Shown one piece after another: positions 32,301 to 43,300 of a DNA stretch of 64,000 nt; within the stretch, counting starts at the first letter, position 1, and each line of letters opens with the position of its first letter. Origin of the DNA: Rallus limicola (taxonomy: Eukaryota > Chordata > Aves > Gruiformes > Rallidae); NCBI GenBank assembly GCA_022605955.1, contig JAKCOZ010000040.1, positions 3,162,001 to 3,226,000 of the forward strand. The letters run 5' to 3'. Position numbers and translations under genes: made by a program. Below the pieces are notes generated by a model, which ran no database searches, was not told the origin of the DNA, and saw nothing but the letters and a program-made list of their open reading frames with translations.

Positions 32301-35300
32301 GCCGGGATCCTTCCTTGACGGTGCCACCTTCGTGCGGGCCACGGGCAGCCCCCCGCCGCGCTGGGAGGAGGGGGCCGGGCTGCGGCGCAAGCGGGCGGTG
32401 CTGGCCGTGCTCCTGCACTTCCTCGAGACCTACAAGGGGCTGCTGCAGGAGGAGGAGAGCGCCGGGAAGGTGATCAAGGTGGGTGTCAGAACCCACCCGG
32501 CCCCCCCAGCCCCGCAGCCCCCCGCCCTGAGCCGCTCCTCTCTCCCCCCCCGCCCTCCCCTTCCCCCAGGAGCTCTACCTGCTCATCATGAAGGACACGT
32601 CGCTCTACCGCGACCTGGAGGACGAGATCCTGAAGCTGCACCAGCTCGTGGAGACCGTGGAGCTCAAGTGAGGAGGGGTAGGGGGTCCCTGGAGGGGGTC
32701 AGGGCGTCACCAGAGGGGTCAATGGATCCCTGAGGGGGCAGGGGATCACCAGAGGGGTCAAAGGATTCCTGGGGGGGGCAGAGGGTTGCCAGAGGGGTCA
32801 AGGGGTCCCTGGGGGGGCAGGGGGTCACTAGAGGAGTCAGGGGGTCCCTGTGGGTCAGAGTGTCCCTGGGAGGGCACACAAGTATTTGCAGTCCCTGGGG
32901 ATGCCCAGGGGCTGGGGGGGGTGTCATTAGCAGCCCATTGGTAATGAGCAAGGATCCAAGGGGGAGTGTGTGTGTGTGTGTGCCCCCCTCCCCCAGCAGA
33001 GCACCCTGGCAGGGTTTGGGGTGCAGCACCCCGGGTGCTGAGCCCCTGGCCTGACCCTGTTCCGGTACCGCAGGGTGGCCGACGAGACGCCCCCCCCAAA
33101 CAAGCAGGTGAAGCCGCTGTTCAGGCACTTCCGGCGCATCGACTCCTGCCTGCAGACACGCGTGGCCTTCCGGGGCTCTGATGAGAGTGAGTGACTGCTG
33201 GGACGGATGCTGGGTGCCAGGGTCCCCTCCCTGGCCCGCCGGTGGTTGCAAGAGGCCTTGCCTGCTTCGTGCCTCAGTTTCCCCCACGGGGCTGCGGAGC
33301 GATCCAGGGAGGTGTGTGGGGTCTGGCGTGGGGCTGACGTTTCCCCCTCCCTCCCCACCTCTCCCCAGTCTTCTGCCGTGTGTACATGCCCGACCACTCG
33401 TACGTCACCATCCGCAGCCGCCTCTCGGCCTCTGTGCAGGACATCCTGGCCTCTGTCACCGAGAAGCTGCAGTACTCGGAGGAGCAGAGCACCCGCGAGG
33501 ACGCCCTCATCCTCGTCACCATGGCCTCGTCTGGAGGTACCCGTGGGGCCAGATGAGGGGTTGCTGTGAGGGCTGGAGGGGGTCTGGGTGGAGCTGACCC
33601 CCCACCTCACTGTCCACAGAGAAAGCGGTGCTGCAGCCCAGTGAGGAATGTGTCTTCACCACCCTGGGCATCAACAGCCACCTCTTTGCCTGCACCCGTG
33701 ACACCTTCGACTCCCTGGTGAGTGCCATGCCGGCACCCCAAACTCTGAGGCTGTGGTGACACTGTGGGCAGAACTGGGGGGGAAACTCTCCTGTGGGACC
33801 CCTCGAGCATCCCCGTGTCCCTGCACAGGTGCCGCTGCCCGAGGAGATCCAGGTGGTGCCAGGGGACACGGAGATTCACCGCGCGGAGCCGGAGGACGTC
33901 GCCAACCACCTCACTGCCTTCCACTGGGAGCTCTTCCGCTGCATCCACGAGGTGCTGGGTTGGGGGGCTGCAGGGTCAGGGGGCTGTGGGATCAGGGTAT
34001 TGTGGCATCAGGGAGCTGGAGGGCTGTGGGGTCAGGGGATTGTGGCATCAGGGAGCTGGAGGGCTGTGGGGTCAGGGAGCTGCGGGGCCAGGGAGCTGCA
34101 GGGATGTGGGGTTAGGGGGCTGTGGGCTTGGGAGCTGTGGGGTCAGGAAGCTGGGGGGCTGTGGGGCCGGGGGGCTGTGGGATTGGAGGGCTGTGGAATC
34201 AGGGGGCTGCAGGCTGTGGGGTCAGGGAGCTGGGGGGCTGTGGGGTCAGGGGGATGCGGGGTTAGGGGACTGTGGGGTTGGGAGCTGTGGGGTCAGGAAG
34301 CTGGGGGGCTGTGGGGTTGGGGGGGCTGTGGGATTGGAGGGCTGTAGGATCAGGGGGCTGTGGAATCAGGGGGCTGCGGGGTCAGGGGTGTCATGCCATG
34401 GATTGAGGAGCAGGGGGAGCCCTGAGGCTCTGAAGGTGTCCCCCCACCACCACTCCCCTGCCCCTGCAGCTGGAGTTCGTGGATTACGTGTTCCACGGGG
34501 AGCGTGGCCGGCGTGAGACAGCCAACCTGGAGCTGCTGCTGCAGCGCTGCAGCGAGGTGCAGCACTGGGTGGGCACTGAGCTGCTGCTCTGCGAGGCGCT
34601 GGGCAAGCGCGCCCACCTCCTCAAGAAGCTCATCAAGATCGCTGCCATGTGAGCAGATGGGGCCGGTGGGGGTGCAATGAGAAAGGGGGCGGGGGGTGGG
34701 GTGTCTCCTGCCCACCCCTCACCCTCTCCCCCACCCCAGATGCAAGCAGAACCAAGACATGCTCTCCTTCTACGCCATCATCATTGGGCTCAACAACGCT
34801 GCCATCAGCCGCCTGCGCCTCACCTGGGAGGTGAGGGACTGGGGGGATCCCGGCACCCCCCTGGGTGATCCCAGCCTCCCCCTGCCCAGGTCCTCACCCC
34901 CCTCCCCCCCCCACCTTTCCCCCTGCACTTATCTTGCAGAAGCTCCCCGGGAAATTCAAGAACCTGTTTCGGAAGTTTGAGAACCTGACGGTGAGAGAAG
35001 CCTGCCCACTGCCCCCCGCGGGGTTTTGGGGGAGCCCCTGTGCCCCCCACTTGGTATTTGGGGAGATGGTGGGCAGGAGGTGTTGACACTGTCCTGGGGG
35101 GGGGTCCTGACCCATTCCCCCCTCCCAGGCCACCAGCAATGGGGGGGTAGGGCTGACAGGGCAGGGTGCTGGCACCCATGGGGAGCCCCCCCACACGCCC
35201 TGACACTTCCCCCCCCTCCCCCAGGACCCCTGCAGGAACCACAAAACCTACCGGGAGGTGCTGGCCAAGATGAAGCCCCCCCTGATCCCTTTTGTGCCGC

Positions 35301-36373
35301 TTATCCTGAAAGGTGAGGGGGGCAGGGGGACTGCCCACACCTCACGGTGGGCTGGGGTCCCGCTGCTGCCCCACAGGCACCCCCTCACTCACCTCCCCTT
35401 GCCCCCAGATCTGACCTTCCTGCATGAAGGCAGCAAGACCCTTCTGGATGGGCTGGTCAACATGGAGAAACTGGTGGGTGCCCCTTGCTGGGGGGGGACG
35501 TGGCCGAAGGACCCCTGTGGGGACCCCACCGAGGGGCTGGGACCCTCCTGCCCCTTCTGTGTGTGTGGAGGAGCCTAGCAACAGAGAATAAGATCCTAGG
35601 GGGGAGTGTGGTACCTGGTGGGGTGCAGCAGGTTCTGGGGGTGGAGGGGAGTCCCCAGGGTCCTGGGGGGCAGGAGGTCCCAGGGGATTGAGCAGGACCC
35701 GGGGTCTGACGGGAGGGGGGCGCCGCTCTCTGCCCCAGCACTGCATCGCCGAGAAGGTGAGGACCATCCGCAAGTACCGGAGCCGCCCGCTCTGTGAGTA
35801 TGGGGGGGGGAGCTGGGCCCCCCGCAGCCCCGGCGGGGTGATGGGGCTGACCCAGGGGGGTGGCGGAGGACATGCGCATGGCCCCCTCCCCCCAGGTCAG
35901 GGTTGTACCTGGACCCACATCCTCCTCCCCCCTCCTCTACATCCCTCCCCTCCTCTACATCCCCCCACCTGCATCCCACCCCCCACATCCCTCCACTTCT
36001 GCATCCTCCCCCACATCCCCCCTATACCTCCCCTCTACTTCCCCCCACATATCCCCCTCTGCATCCCCCCACCCCTATATCCACACCTACATCCCTCCCG
36101 CATCCCCCATCTACATCCCTGTCCCTCTACATCCCGACCTCCACACCCCCCCATACACCCCCTCCTCCTTACATCCCTCCCACCCCATCACATCCCCCCC
36201 CCCATCGGCGGGGTCCCGCCGGCACTGACCCCCCCCGCCCCCCGCCAGGCCTGGACCTGGAGGCCTCCCCGAGCCAGCTGCAGACCAAGGCCTACGTGCG
36301 GCAGCTGCGGGTCATCGACAACCAGAACCTGCTCTTCGAGCTCTCCTACAAGCTGGAGCCGGGCGGGCAATGA
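29320..36373 (+). CDS. RAPGEFL1: RAPGEFL1: Rap guanine nucleotide exchange factor-like 1, one apparent frameshift
   Basis: Fifteen exons: 29320-29722, 31897-31975, 32328-32478, 32570-32667, 33075-33186, 33369-33536, 33620-33717, 33829-33951, 34470-34648, 34740-34830, 34940-34990, 35225-35312, 35409-35473, 35739-35793, 36249-36373 (TGA). [10 protein letters not shown] matches human MKPLEKFLKK. Exon 1 encodes a Pro/Ser-rich N-terminus. Exons 2-5 match the conserved [16 protein letters not shown] to [10 protein letters not shown] region. A ubiquitin-like/Ras-association segment ([18 protein letters not shown]) is at about 285-370 and a C-terminal RasGEF domain at about 373-625. Human RAPGEFL1 is a member of the RapGEF family by sequence; its catalytic activity is not well established. 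The intron after exon 2 is of the AT-AC class. Exon 5 has seven Cs at 33091-33097 where eight are needed to keep frame. With that base the product is about 628 aa; every exon downstream is intact, so sequencing or assembly error is more likely than a dead gene. Confidence 0.92.
29723..31896 (+). other. RAPGEFL1 intron 1
   Basis: This is a 2.2-kb GC-rich intron. It contains (GT)n tracts at about 30256-30271 and 31079-31094. A short open segment at 30844-30892 flanked by plausible splice sites does not keep frame and was not accepted as an exon. Confidence 0.6.
31976..32327 (+). other. U12-type AT-AC intron in RAPGEFL1
   Basis: Exon 2 ends CAGCA and the intron begins ATATCCTT (31976-31983), the exact U12 5' splice-site consensus. 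Near the other end, TTCCTTGAC (31 positions 32311-32319) matches the U12 branch-point consensus TTCCTTRAC, and the intron ends in AC at 32327, about nine nucleotides after the branch adenosine. Joining at these points gives ...LHQHFVRA, matching human ...LHQYFVRA. No GT-AG pair nearby restores that protein. It should be removed by the minor spliceosome (U11/U12, U4atac/U6atac, U5). Confidence 0.9.
32681..32875 (+). repeat. Minisatellite in RAPGEFL1 intron 4
   Basis: About four copies of a unit near 48 nt that reads like GAGGGGTCAAGGGGTCCCTG followed by GGGGGCAGGGGGTCACCA, with substitutions. It begins just after the exon 4 donor. A separate (GT)n tract follows at about 32964-32980. Confidence 0.75.
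33955..34390 (+). repeat. G-rich minisatellite filling RAPGEFL1 intron 8
   Basis: Almost the whole intron is built from units such as GGGGGCTGTGGGGTCAGGGA and GCTGGAGGGCTGTGGG, about 20-30 nt long and repeated roughly twenty times with small changes. The array starts within 10 nt of the exon 8 donor (which is itself weak, GTGCTG) and ends about 80 nt before the exon 9 acceptor. Length polymorphism is likely. Confidence 0.85.
35925..36205 (+). repeat. Pyrimidine-rich CATCCC/CTACATCCC array in RAPGEFL1 intron 14
   Basis: The plus strand is almost purely C/T with regular CTACATCCCTCCC and CATCCCCCCAC units. It lies directly upstream of the last exon and also serves as an unusually long polypyrimidine tract. 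Confidence 0.75.
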
Positions 36374-36732
36374 GCCCCCGCCTCCGGCCGCGCACCACGC
36401 ACTTTGCCCGGGCCCCGGGGTAGGGTGGGGCGGGCGGCTGCCCCCGCCGGCCACGCCCCCCCTCTGCGGTGCCCCGCCCCCCTCTCGGAGCCCCGCCCCT
36501 TCCCCTTTGCGGAGCCCCGCCCCTCCCCGCGGAGCCCCGCCCCTTCCCCTCTATTTTTGTACGAGCCGCCCCCGGCGGGTGTATTTTGTACCGAGCCGCG
36601 GCCCGCGCGCGCCCGGGGTTTTGTAAGAAAACGGAGGAAAAAAGGAGAAAAAAAAAAAACAAACCCAAAACAACCCCAACCAAACCCCCCCCGAAAAAAA
36701 CCCCACCCCCCCCGCCCCGCGCGCGGAGCCCC

Positions 36733-36738
36733 AATAAA
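36733..36738 (+). terminator. RAPGEFL1: RAPGEFL1 polyadenylation signal AATAAA
   Basis: Canonical hexamer in GCCCCAATAAAAGGCTGT, giving a compact 3' UTR of about 390 nt. That UTR is GC-rich and includes an A-rich stretch at about 36626-36685. The WIPF2 promoter elements begin less than 30 nt downstream. Confidence 0.8.
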
Positions 36739-36760
36739 AGGCTGTCCCGGCGCCTGGCTG

Positions 36761-37301
36761 TGATGTCATGCGGAGAGTGACGCCGTAGCCGTGCTGCGGG
36801 GTGACGTCAGGCCCGGAGCTGGAGGGGCACGGGCATTCCCCTCCCCACCGGGTACCGTTACCGGCGGGGCGGAGCCGTGACCTTCTCAACCTGGCGGCCG
36901 CCAGATCCCGACCTTCCCAAGATGGCGGCCACGTGACACCACTCCCCCTCCCCCGCCCGACCTTCCCAGCATGGCGGCTGGACGCGGAGTGGGCAGCGAT
37001 AGGCCGCGGCACCTCCGGCCTTCAGCAGCGCTTCCGGCTCAGAGCGGGGAACGGCCTCCCGCGGCGGGGTACGACCCGCCCGGGGTACCGGGCCCTACAG
37101 CCGTGCACGGCGCCTCCAGCCGCCACCTCACCCCGTGCGCGGCCGCCTCGACCTCCCCAACATGGCTGCGCCGCCCCGCCCACATCCTGTTCAGCCGGCG
37201 CAGGCGCAAGAGCTGCGGTAGCCGCCATTTTGTTTGGCGGCGGCTGGAGGCCGGACGGCGTCGCGGGGCCGCGTTTCCGGGTGCGGCGGGAGGAGGCCGC
37301 G
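36761..37301 (+). promoter_or_regulatory. WIPF2: WIPF2 promoter CpG island with CREs and four repeated ATGG-type elements; probable non-coding exon 1
   Basis: TGATGTCA is at 36761-36768 and TGACGTCA at 36802-36809. Four copies of an element close to GACCTTCCCAAGATGGCGGC start at 36879, 36910, 36959 and 37150. The second and third contain ATGGCGGC, the YY1-type core, and a reversed GCCGCCATTTTG lies at 37221-37232. A non-coding first exon probably starts around 37190-37230 and ends at 37301, where CCGCG is followed by donor GTGAGC. Exon boundaries are inferred; there is no coding sequence to anchor them. Confidence 0.6.
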
Positions 37302-40300
37302 GTGAGCCGGGCCGGGCCTGCGGTACGGGCCTGGGGCGAGCGCGGGGGGCTGCGGGGGGTCTGCTCGGGGGAGGGGGGTGCGAGGCGGCCTTTGGGGCTG
37401 CGGGAGGGGCGGCGGGAGGGTTGTGGGGCGTCCCGGGGGAGGGACCGGTATGGCTGGCAGCCCTGCGCCGGGGGGGCTCGGGGGATCCCGGGGAGAGCTT
37501 CTGCCCCCGGCTCTCATCTTCTGCCTCTCGCCTTCTGCCCCCCCGGTCTCTGTCCCCCTCTTCTGCCTCTCCCCTCCTCCCTCCCTCCCGCCTCTCCTTT
37601 TCTCCCCGTGTCACGGCTGGGCACCCTCGTAGCCCCCGTCGTGCGCTGCCCCTGGGGGAGCCGGGAGGGCGCCGTGACCCCGCGGGGGCAGCTGCCACAG
37701 GGGGTCGGGGTGACCGGCTGCGCTGTCCTGGGAAGGGGGTGATGCTCCCGGGGCCAGGCCCGGCCCAGCCACCCCTCGGCTCGGCGCTGGCAGACTGCGG
37801 CCGGCGCTGCTGGCAGCCGGGTGGCACCGTGCTGCAGATGCCACGGTGGAGGCTGAGCGCTCCCTTCTGCTCCGCGTAAACACGGCCGCGGCTGCGTGTT
37901 CCCGGCCGGCCGTCCCTCCCTGCCCGCGTAGCCTGACGCGGCCCAGGCAGCACCCGGGCCTTCAGCAGCACCCAACCCCTGCTGCGGGCTGGCGTGCTGG
38001 ACCCCTCCCGTGCCCTGGTCGTAAGTGCGTGTCACAAGGAGCTGATTGTTTTCTGTATGTCCCTTGGGACAGGGGGAAAGTGGCAGGGCTGTGGCATGAG
38101 CAGCCGCAGCCTTCTCCCCTGTGAAGACTCAGCAGAATCGATCCGTCTCCTGCCTGCCCTTCAGAGCAGCTCTTGTCCACCCTGGCTCTCCGTTCACAGA
38201 GTTCCCTGCGCGCCTCGATGTCCTTGGCTGCGATGTGGGAGGGACGCAGATGGGTTCAGGCTGCAGGGTACGTGTGTTGCCCAGGGATGAGCCCGGACAC
38301 CATGCATGCCTGCATCGGTGAGCCGGTGTGCCTGGACACTGAGATGTCCCACCTCAGGGGCTCTGCTGCCACCGAGGTGTTGCCTGCTCTGGTGTTTGCG
38401 CTGTCACGGTGAGCCCGGAGCTGGGGAGGCAGCAGCCAGAGTAGGTTTGGGGCAAGGCAGGGTTGCATAGCATGCAGTGAAACAGCTTACTCTCTGAGTG
38501 CTGCTCAGAGATGAGGTTTTGGGGGTTTCTCTCAAACCCCCGTTGCTGTTAACCACAACTCCGCTCCAGCTACCCCCCAGGCAGAGAGCAGGTGGGGGCC
38601 TTGGCTCTGTCATGCCCTCCATCTGCCCCCCCCTCCATCTGCCTGGACTCAAGGAGTGTATCCAGGGCTCCTGGGGTGGGATGCGGAGGTAGGAGATGCT
38701 AGCTGCCTCATGTCCCTCTCTGATGGGCAGACACCCAATGCCTCCTGACCACACTACAAGCCAGATGAAGTATGGGTTTGGGGGGGGCTGCTGCTCCCTC
38801 CCACCCTGGCTGCTGGGAAGAAGGGAGCTGGTGCAGCAGCATCCTCAGGCCAGGTGGAGGCAGAGGTTTAGCATGAAAGTGGTTTCAGTGAGGCACAGGC
38901 TGCACGCTGGGCCCAGCGGGAACCCTTGGAGAGGTGCCGTGATCCCAAACCGGCCTCGTTTTACCTTTGGCAGACTTGGCTGCAGATGGGTGTCCGCTCG
39001 GGTTGCTCTGGCTTGATCTCTGGTGTGGAGTGTCACTGCCCTGCTCTCAGCTGCCAGAGAGGCTCTAATCTGACCCAACTCCTGTCTCTGGACCAAGAAG
39101 TCTGCTGGGTTTGCAGATGAGGTGCGAATCTGCCCGGCTCCAGCTCGGACGTGCTGTCCTGTCTGGAGCAGAGCTACCTGGCGAGCGCATCCTCTGCTTT
39201 TCACTCTTGCCTGTCTGTGCTGATGGAGTGTGTCAGCTCCCCAAAGTGTTTCAGCACCATGGCTTTGGCAGAGCACCCTGGGTACATCCTCTCTTGTGTG
39301 ATGGCGGTTGTGCTCCCCATCGGTGGGGGTGACCAGGCAGCGGCACAGCCGCTCTGCTGCTTGTTGCTGCTGGAATGTGCAGGCAGAGCCTGTTTCCCAT
39401 GGCCGCTCTGGGGCTGGGAGCACAGACCCCTCTTTGTGCCCCGGGTGACGAGGGAGGACTTGGCTCCGTCCCACCGTGAACAAATGGGAACTGTTGGCAT
39501 TGCTGTGCCAAGCTGGTGCCATCTGGACTGCGTGTCGTGCCCGGTGTGGAGATGTCAGCATGGCATGGTGGGAGTGCTGCTGGCCAGTGCCACCTTTACC
39601 ACCTCTGCCCCCTGCTCTCTGTCCCCTCCTGGTGAATTGGGTCCGTTTGAGCCCATTTCTGCCACTCAATGCCTGCGGTTTGGTGCCACGGCCACGTGCG
39701 CAAAGCCCTTGGCTGCTGCGCCCGCAGGGTGTCAGACCTGCACGCAGGAGGCAGGGTGCTGCTCTGCTGCTGTTGGATCCTCTGCCCCTGATGAATGTGC
39801 TGCCTCTGAGGTGAGGCATGCTGGCGTGTCGTTGTCGTCCCCCCCCCTCTTCACTGCCAGCGCCAAGGTGCTGGGGCATGTTCCAGGTCAGGGCTCGCCT
39901 CCCGCTTTGCTGTGCTGTGAAGTGCTGCTGTCGAGGCGCTCTGGTCCTTGTCTGACCTACTTACTTACATCTGGCTGCTTGGAAGGAAGGCAGATTTGCT
40001 CTGCCAAAGAAGTAGCTTTCTGCTGAGAAGCAAAGGTGGGAGGAGGGAGTGGGGAATGGCGGGGGGGGGGAAGTGCCTGCCGAACGAGGGGCTGAATGGT
40101 TTGGGCTTCTCCCACTGGCTGTGCCAGGGCAGCTCTGGAATGAGCACAGCTCCCAGGGCTTGCCACTCACTTTGATATGATGAGGTTGGTTTAAAAATTA
40201 AGCAGGTCTTTTCCAGAGCTGAACTGGCTTCTTCATCACCAGCTTCGGAGTGGTGCGGTGGGGGGGGGCCTGCAGGACAGGGAGCTGAAGCCTGTCGTGG

Positions 40301-43300
40301 GGTCTCTCACAGCACCATGATGCTGGGGCTCGGGTGCATCTCTGTCTCCTCTGCCCATTCCCACCCCCTTCCTCTGGTGTCTCCCACACACGGTACTGGA
40401 ACCCTGGAAATTCCTGCTGCTCAGCAGGACTGGCTGCTCCAGCCCCCTGCCCTGGGCGCAGACTCTGCTGGAGGCAGCTCTGGAGGGATGTTGGTGGGGA
40501 AAGGGGAGAAGCTGTCGTGGGTGTGGGGCTTTGCAGGAAGCTCCTTGCCCCTTTCCAGCGGGTGAGGTGAGTTGCAAATGCTTCTTGTGGGGCTCACTTG
40601 CAGCGAGGCTCCTGGGGAGCCTGGGCCTGGGGAGCCATGGGTGTGGTGCTGGGCACTGCATCCCGGGATGCTTCTTGCAGGTATTTGATGTACTCGAGTG
40701 TCCCTGTCAGGTCTGAGCTGCTGCATGGCACCCCTGTGGCGATGCCCGGGGCACTTGCCTGTGCTCAGAGCCTGTCTCTGCTCTTGCCGAAGCAGCCAGG
40801 CACCTTCCCTGCGGGTGTGGGGCTTAAATCTCCCCTCACCCAGGCTGCAGTCTGGGTGAGTGGCCCGGGGCTGACGGTGACTTGCTGGGGGTGCTGGGGT
40901 TGTGTCTTGCAAGGGCCGGCTGACCCCGCCGTGGAGTCTCTCTGCCTGTCACTCCCCGTTACTAGACCACGTCTCAAAGCAAAGCCCTCTTCTCCCTCTG
41001 TGCCGGCTGTAAATCCGCAGCGTGTACTTGGCACCCACCGACCTGAAAAGCAGCCGAGTGTGGATCTGAGTGTGGAGAACTCGCTCTGATGGGGCCTGGC
41101 TCTGTTTCCCCTTGGCACAGACACAGGCGCTTCCTTCGCGCTCTTACACCTCCCGCAGCTGCGGCTGTCACCGGGCCCTTGCCACCTTCGGCCTCGTGCC
41201 CCGGCAAGGTCTCTGCTTGCCATAAGCCGTCCTGTCTATCCTGCAGCACGGATCAGTGCTCTTTGTAAGGTTTCCATAGCTTCAGGGTCTTGCACAAGCC
41301 TCCAAGTGTGTGCGTGTGTCCCAGAATAATATGTAAATGCCGAGTATTCCACGGTGCCTTGTAAACCTTCCCCTGACGGCTCGGAGTGCAGACCTGGTTG
41401 AAGGAAAGATGTGTTTCTTTAGCCCATTAAATCTTTTAGGAGCAGTTGGTGATGACTTTCCAAGTGGCCTCTTCCTTTCTGCATGGTCGCTGTGACTTCG
41501 GGGTGACTTTTTTCCGTGGTGGGGACTGCGCCCTTCTAGCTGGCACCTCCCAGCAGCTTGCCCTCTGCCTCGGTTACCTTGCCCTGTATATTCTGGATTG
41601 CGAATCTGCACATCTCTGCTTGGCCTTTGTCTAGGAAAAACCCTGAGAATACTTGGCCAGGTTTCGTGGAACAGCGGGAGACCTCGTGCTCCGGTCCGGC
41701 TCGAGCTCGGCTCCTTCAGGGCTCCTTCCCACAGCCAGGCTGGGAGCAGCTCTTGCAAAAGAGACGGCATGGGAGGCCAGCGAGCAGGCAGAGCCCCAGA
41801 GCCTCTGGCCTGCAGCAGAGGGGTGACAAGAGGTGCCAGAGCTGGAGGTCTCTGTCCTCAGCCTCCCCAAAAGCCCAGTGGGAGGTGGGAGAAACAGGGG
41901 AGTCCTGTCTGTCCTGGAGGTTCCTGGCCAGGGCTGGGGAGACCAACGCAGCCTGGGCGCTGCCTCAGCACACGAAGGGGCTGAAGGGCTGCAGGCGAAG
42001 CAGTGGGGTGGCTGCTGCAGGAGCACAGCATGCTCTTAGCTGTGCTTAAGCCGAGTGTTTAAGGACAGGCAGAGGCTGGTACAGGGGCTGAGGCTGGAGC
42101 CAGTCCTGCAGTGTTTCAAAGGCATGGTTATTCTCTGTGGGGACTCCCGAGAGCAGCAGCCCTCTGGGCAGCCGGCGTGTTTGGCTCATGGGTTCTCACT
42201 AGGATTATTGGGGTTTTTTTCTCACTGTTGTAACCAAACCCTTGGGGTTGGAGCTGGGGGGCTGGGCAGACCTCTGGCTTTCCTCCTAAACCACTGGCAC
42301 AGCCCCTTTGCTGTTGTGGTACCGTGACCTCTTGCGGGGACACTGCCTGTTGGCCCCATGGGCTGAGGCATGGCTACCAACTCCCAGGGAGCAGAGGAGG
42401 AAGACCCGGAGATGCCAGACCTTCAGTGCTGGCCTGGCATCGCTTCTGCCAAGAGGGAGGGTGGGCTTGTTGCCAGCTGCTCAGAAATCGGGGTGAGTCT
42501 GGGAGAAGAGCTTGGTGCAAGGGTTTGGTTTGAAAGTGTGGCCTTCGGCGGGGTCCCGTCTGGTTAATGTGCTTTTTTTGGCAGGGTTTCATCTGGGCAC
42601 TGTTGTCTCTGCCTCATGACTCAGAGCTGCAGACGATGCGGCAGCTGACGGCATCGACTCACGGTGGCAGGCTGGAGCTGGAGACGCTGCTCAGGCATGA
42701 GGCCGCTGGTGCTGTAAGCTTGGTGCTGGTTTAGAGATAACTTTGCACACTCACTGGGTCTGAGTGATGCTTGGGAGATCCCGGGTTCATTCGCTGCTCC
42801 AGCTGTGTGTCAGTCACAGCCTGGCAGAGACCGAAGGCTGATGCTATGCTGGGTCTGCCCTGCAGAGCCTTGGACGCAGCTCCACGCAAACCCCTGTGCT
42901 GCCAGGGGGCTTTCAAAGGCTCTCGGAGGTGGCTGGAACCCTTCTCAGCTCGTGGCTCTGTGGCTGCGCTGTGCCGGCATCACTTGCTCTAAGGGCGCAG
43001 GCACTGGAGGGGACGGTGGTGCTGAGAAGGTGTTTTTGTCTGGAGGCCAAGCAGTGCCCAGCTCAGGAGCTGTCTATATGGCAGCGTATTGTTCTCTGTG
43101 AAGGGTGGGCCAGCAGCACGCTGCTCCCAGCCGCAGGTCACCGTCCCAGCAGTCGGGAAGTCGCTGTGTCTCCCACCGCTTCCTCCCCCTGGAACAATCG
43201 GAGGTGTCGGTCGCAGAGAGCGGTGGTTCAGAGCGGTTCCTGCCCGCTCCCCTCATGTGCCACCTCTCCCACTCCAGCTTCCTTTCCCTTCTCGCCTGGC

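Noticed and set aside
39151..40026. Plus-strand 291-codon frame inside WIPF2 intron 1
   Set aside because: There are no splice or start context signals and no familiar protein. Three other frames overlap it, and human gene order has no gene here.
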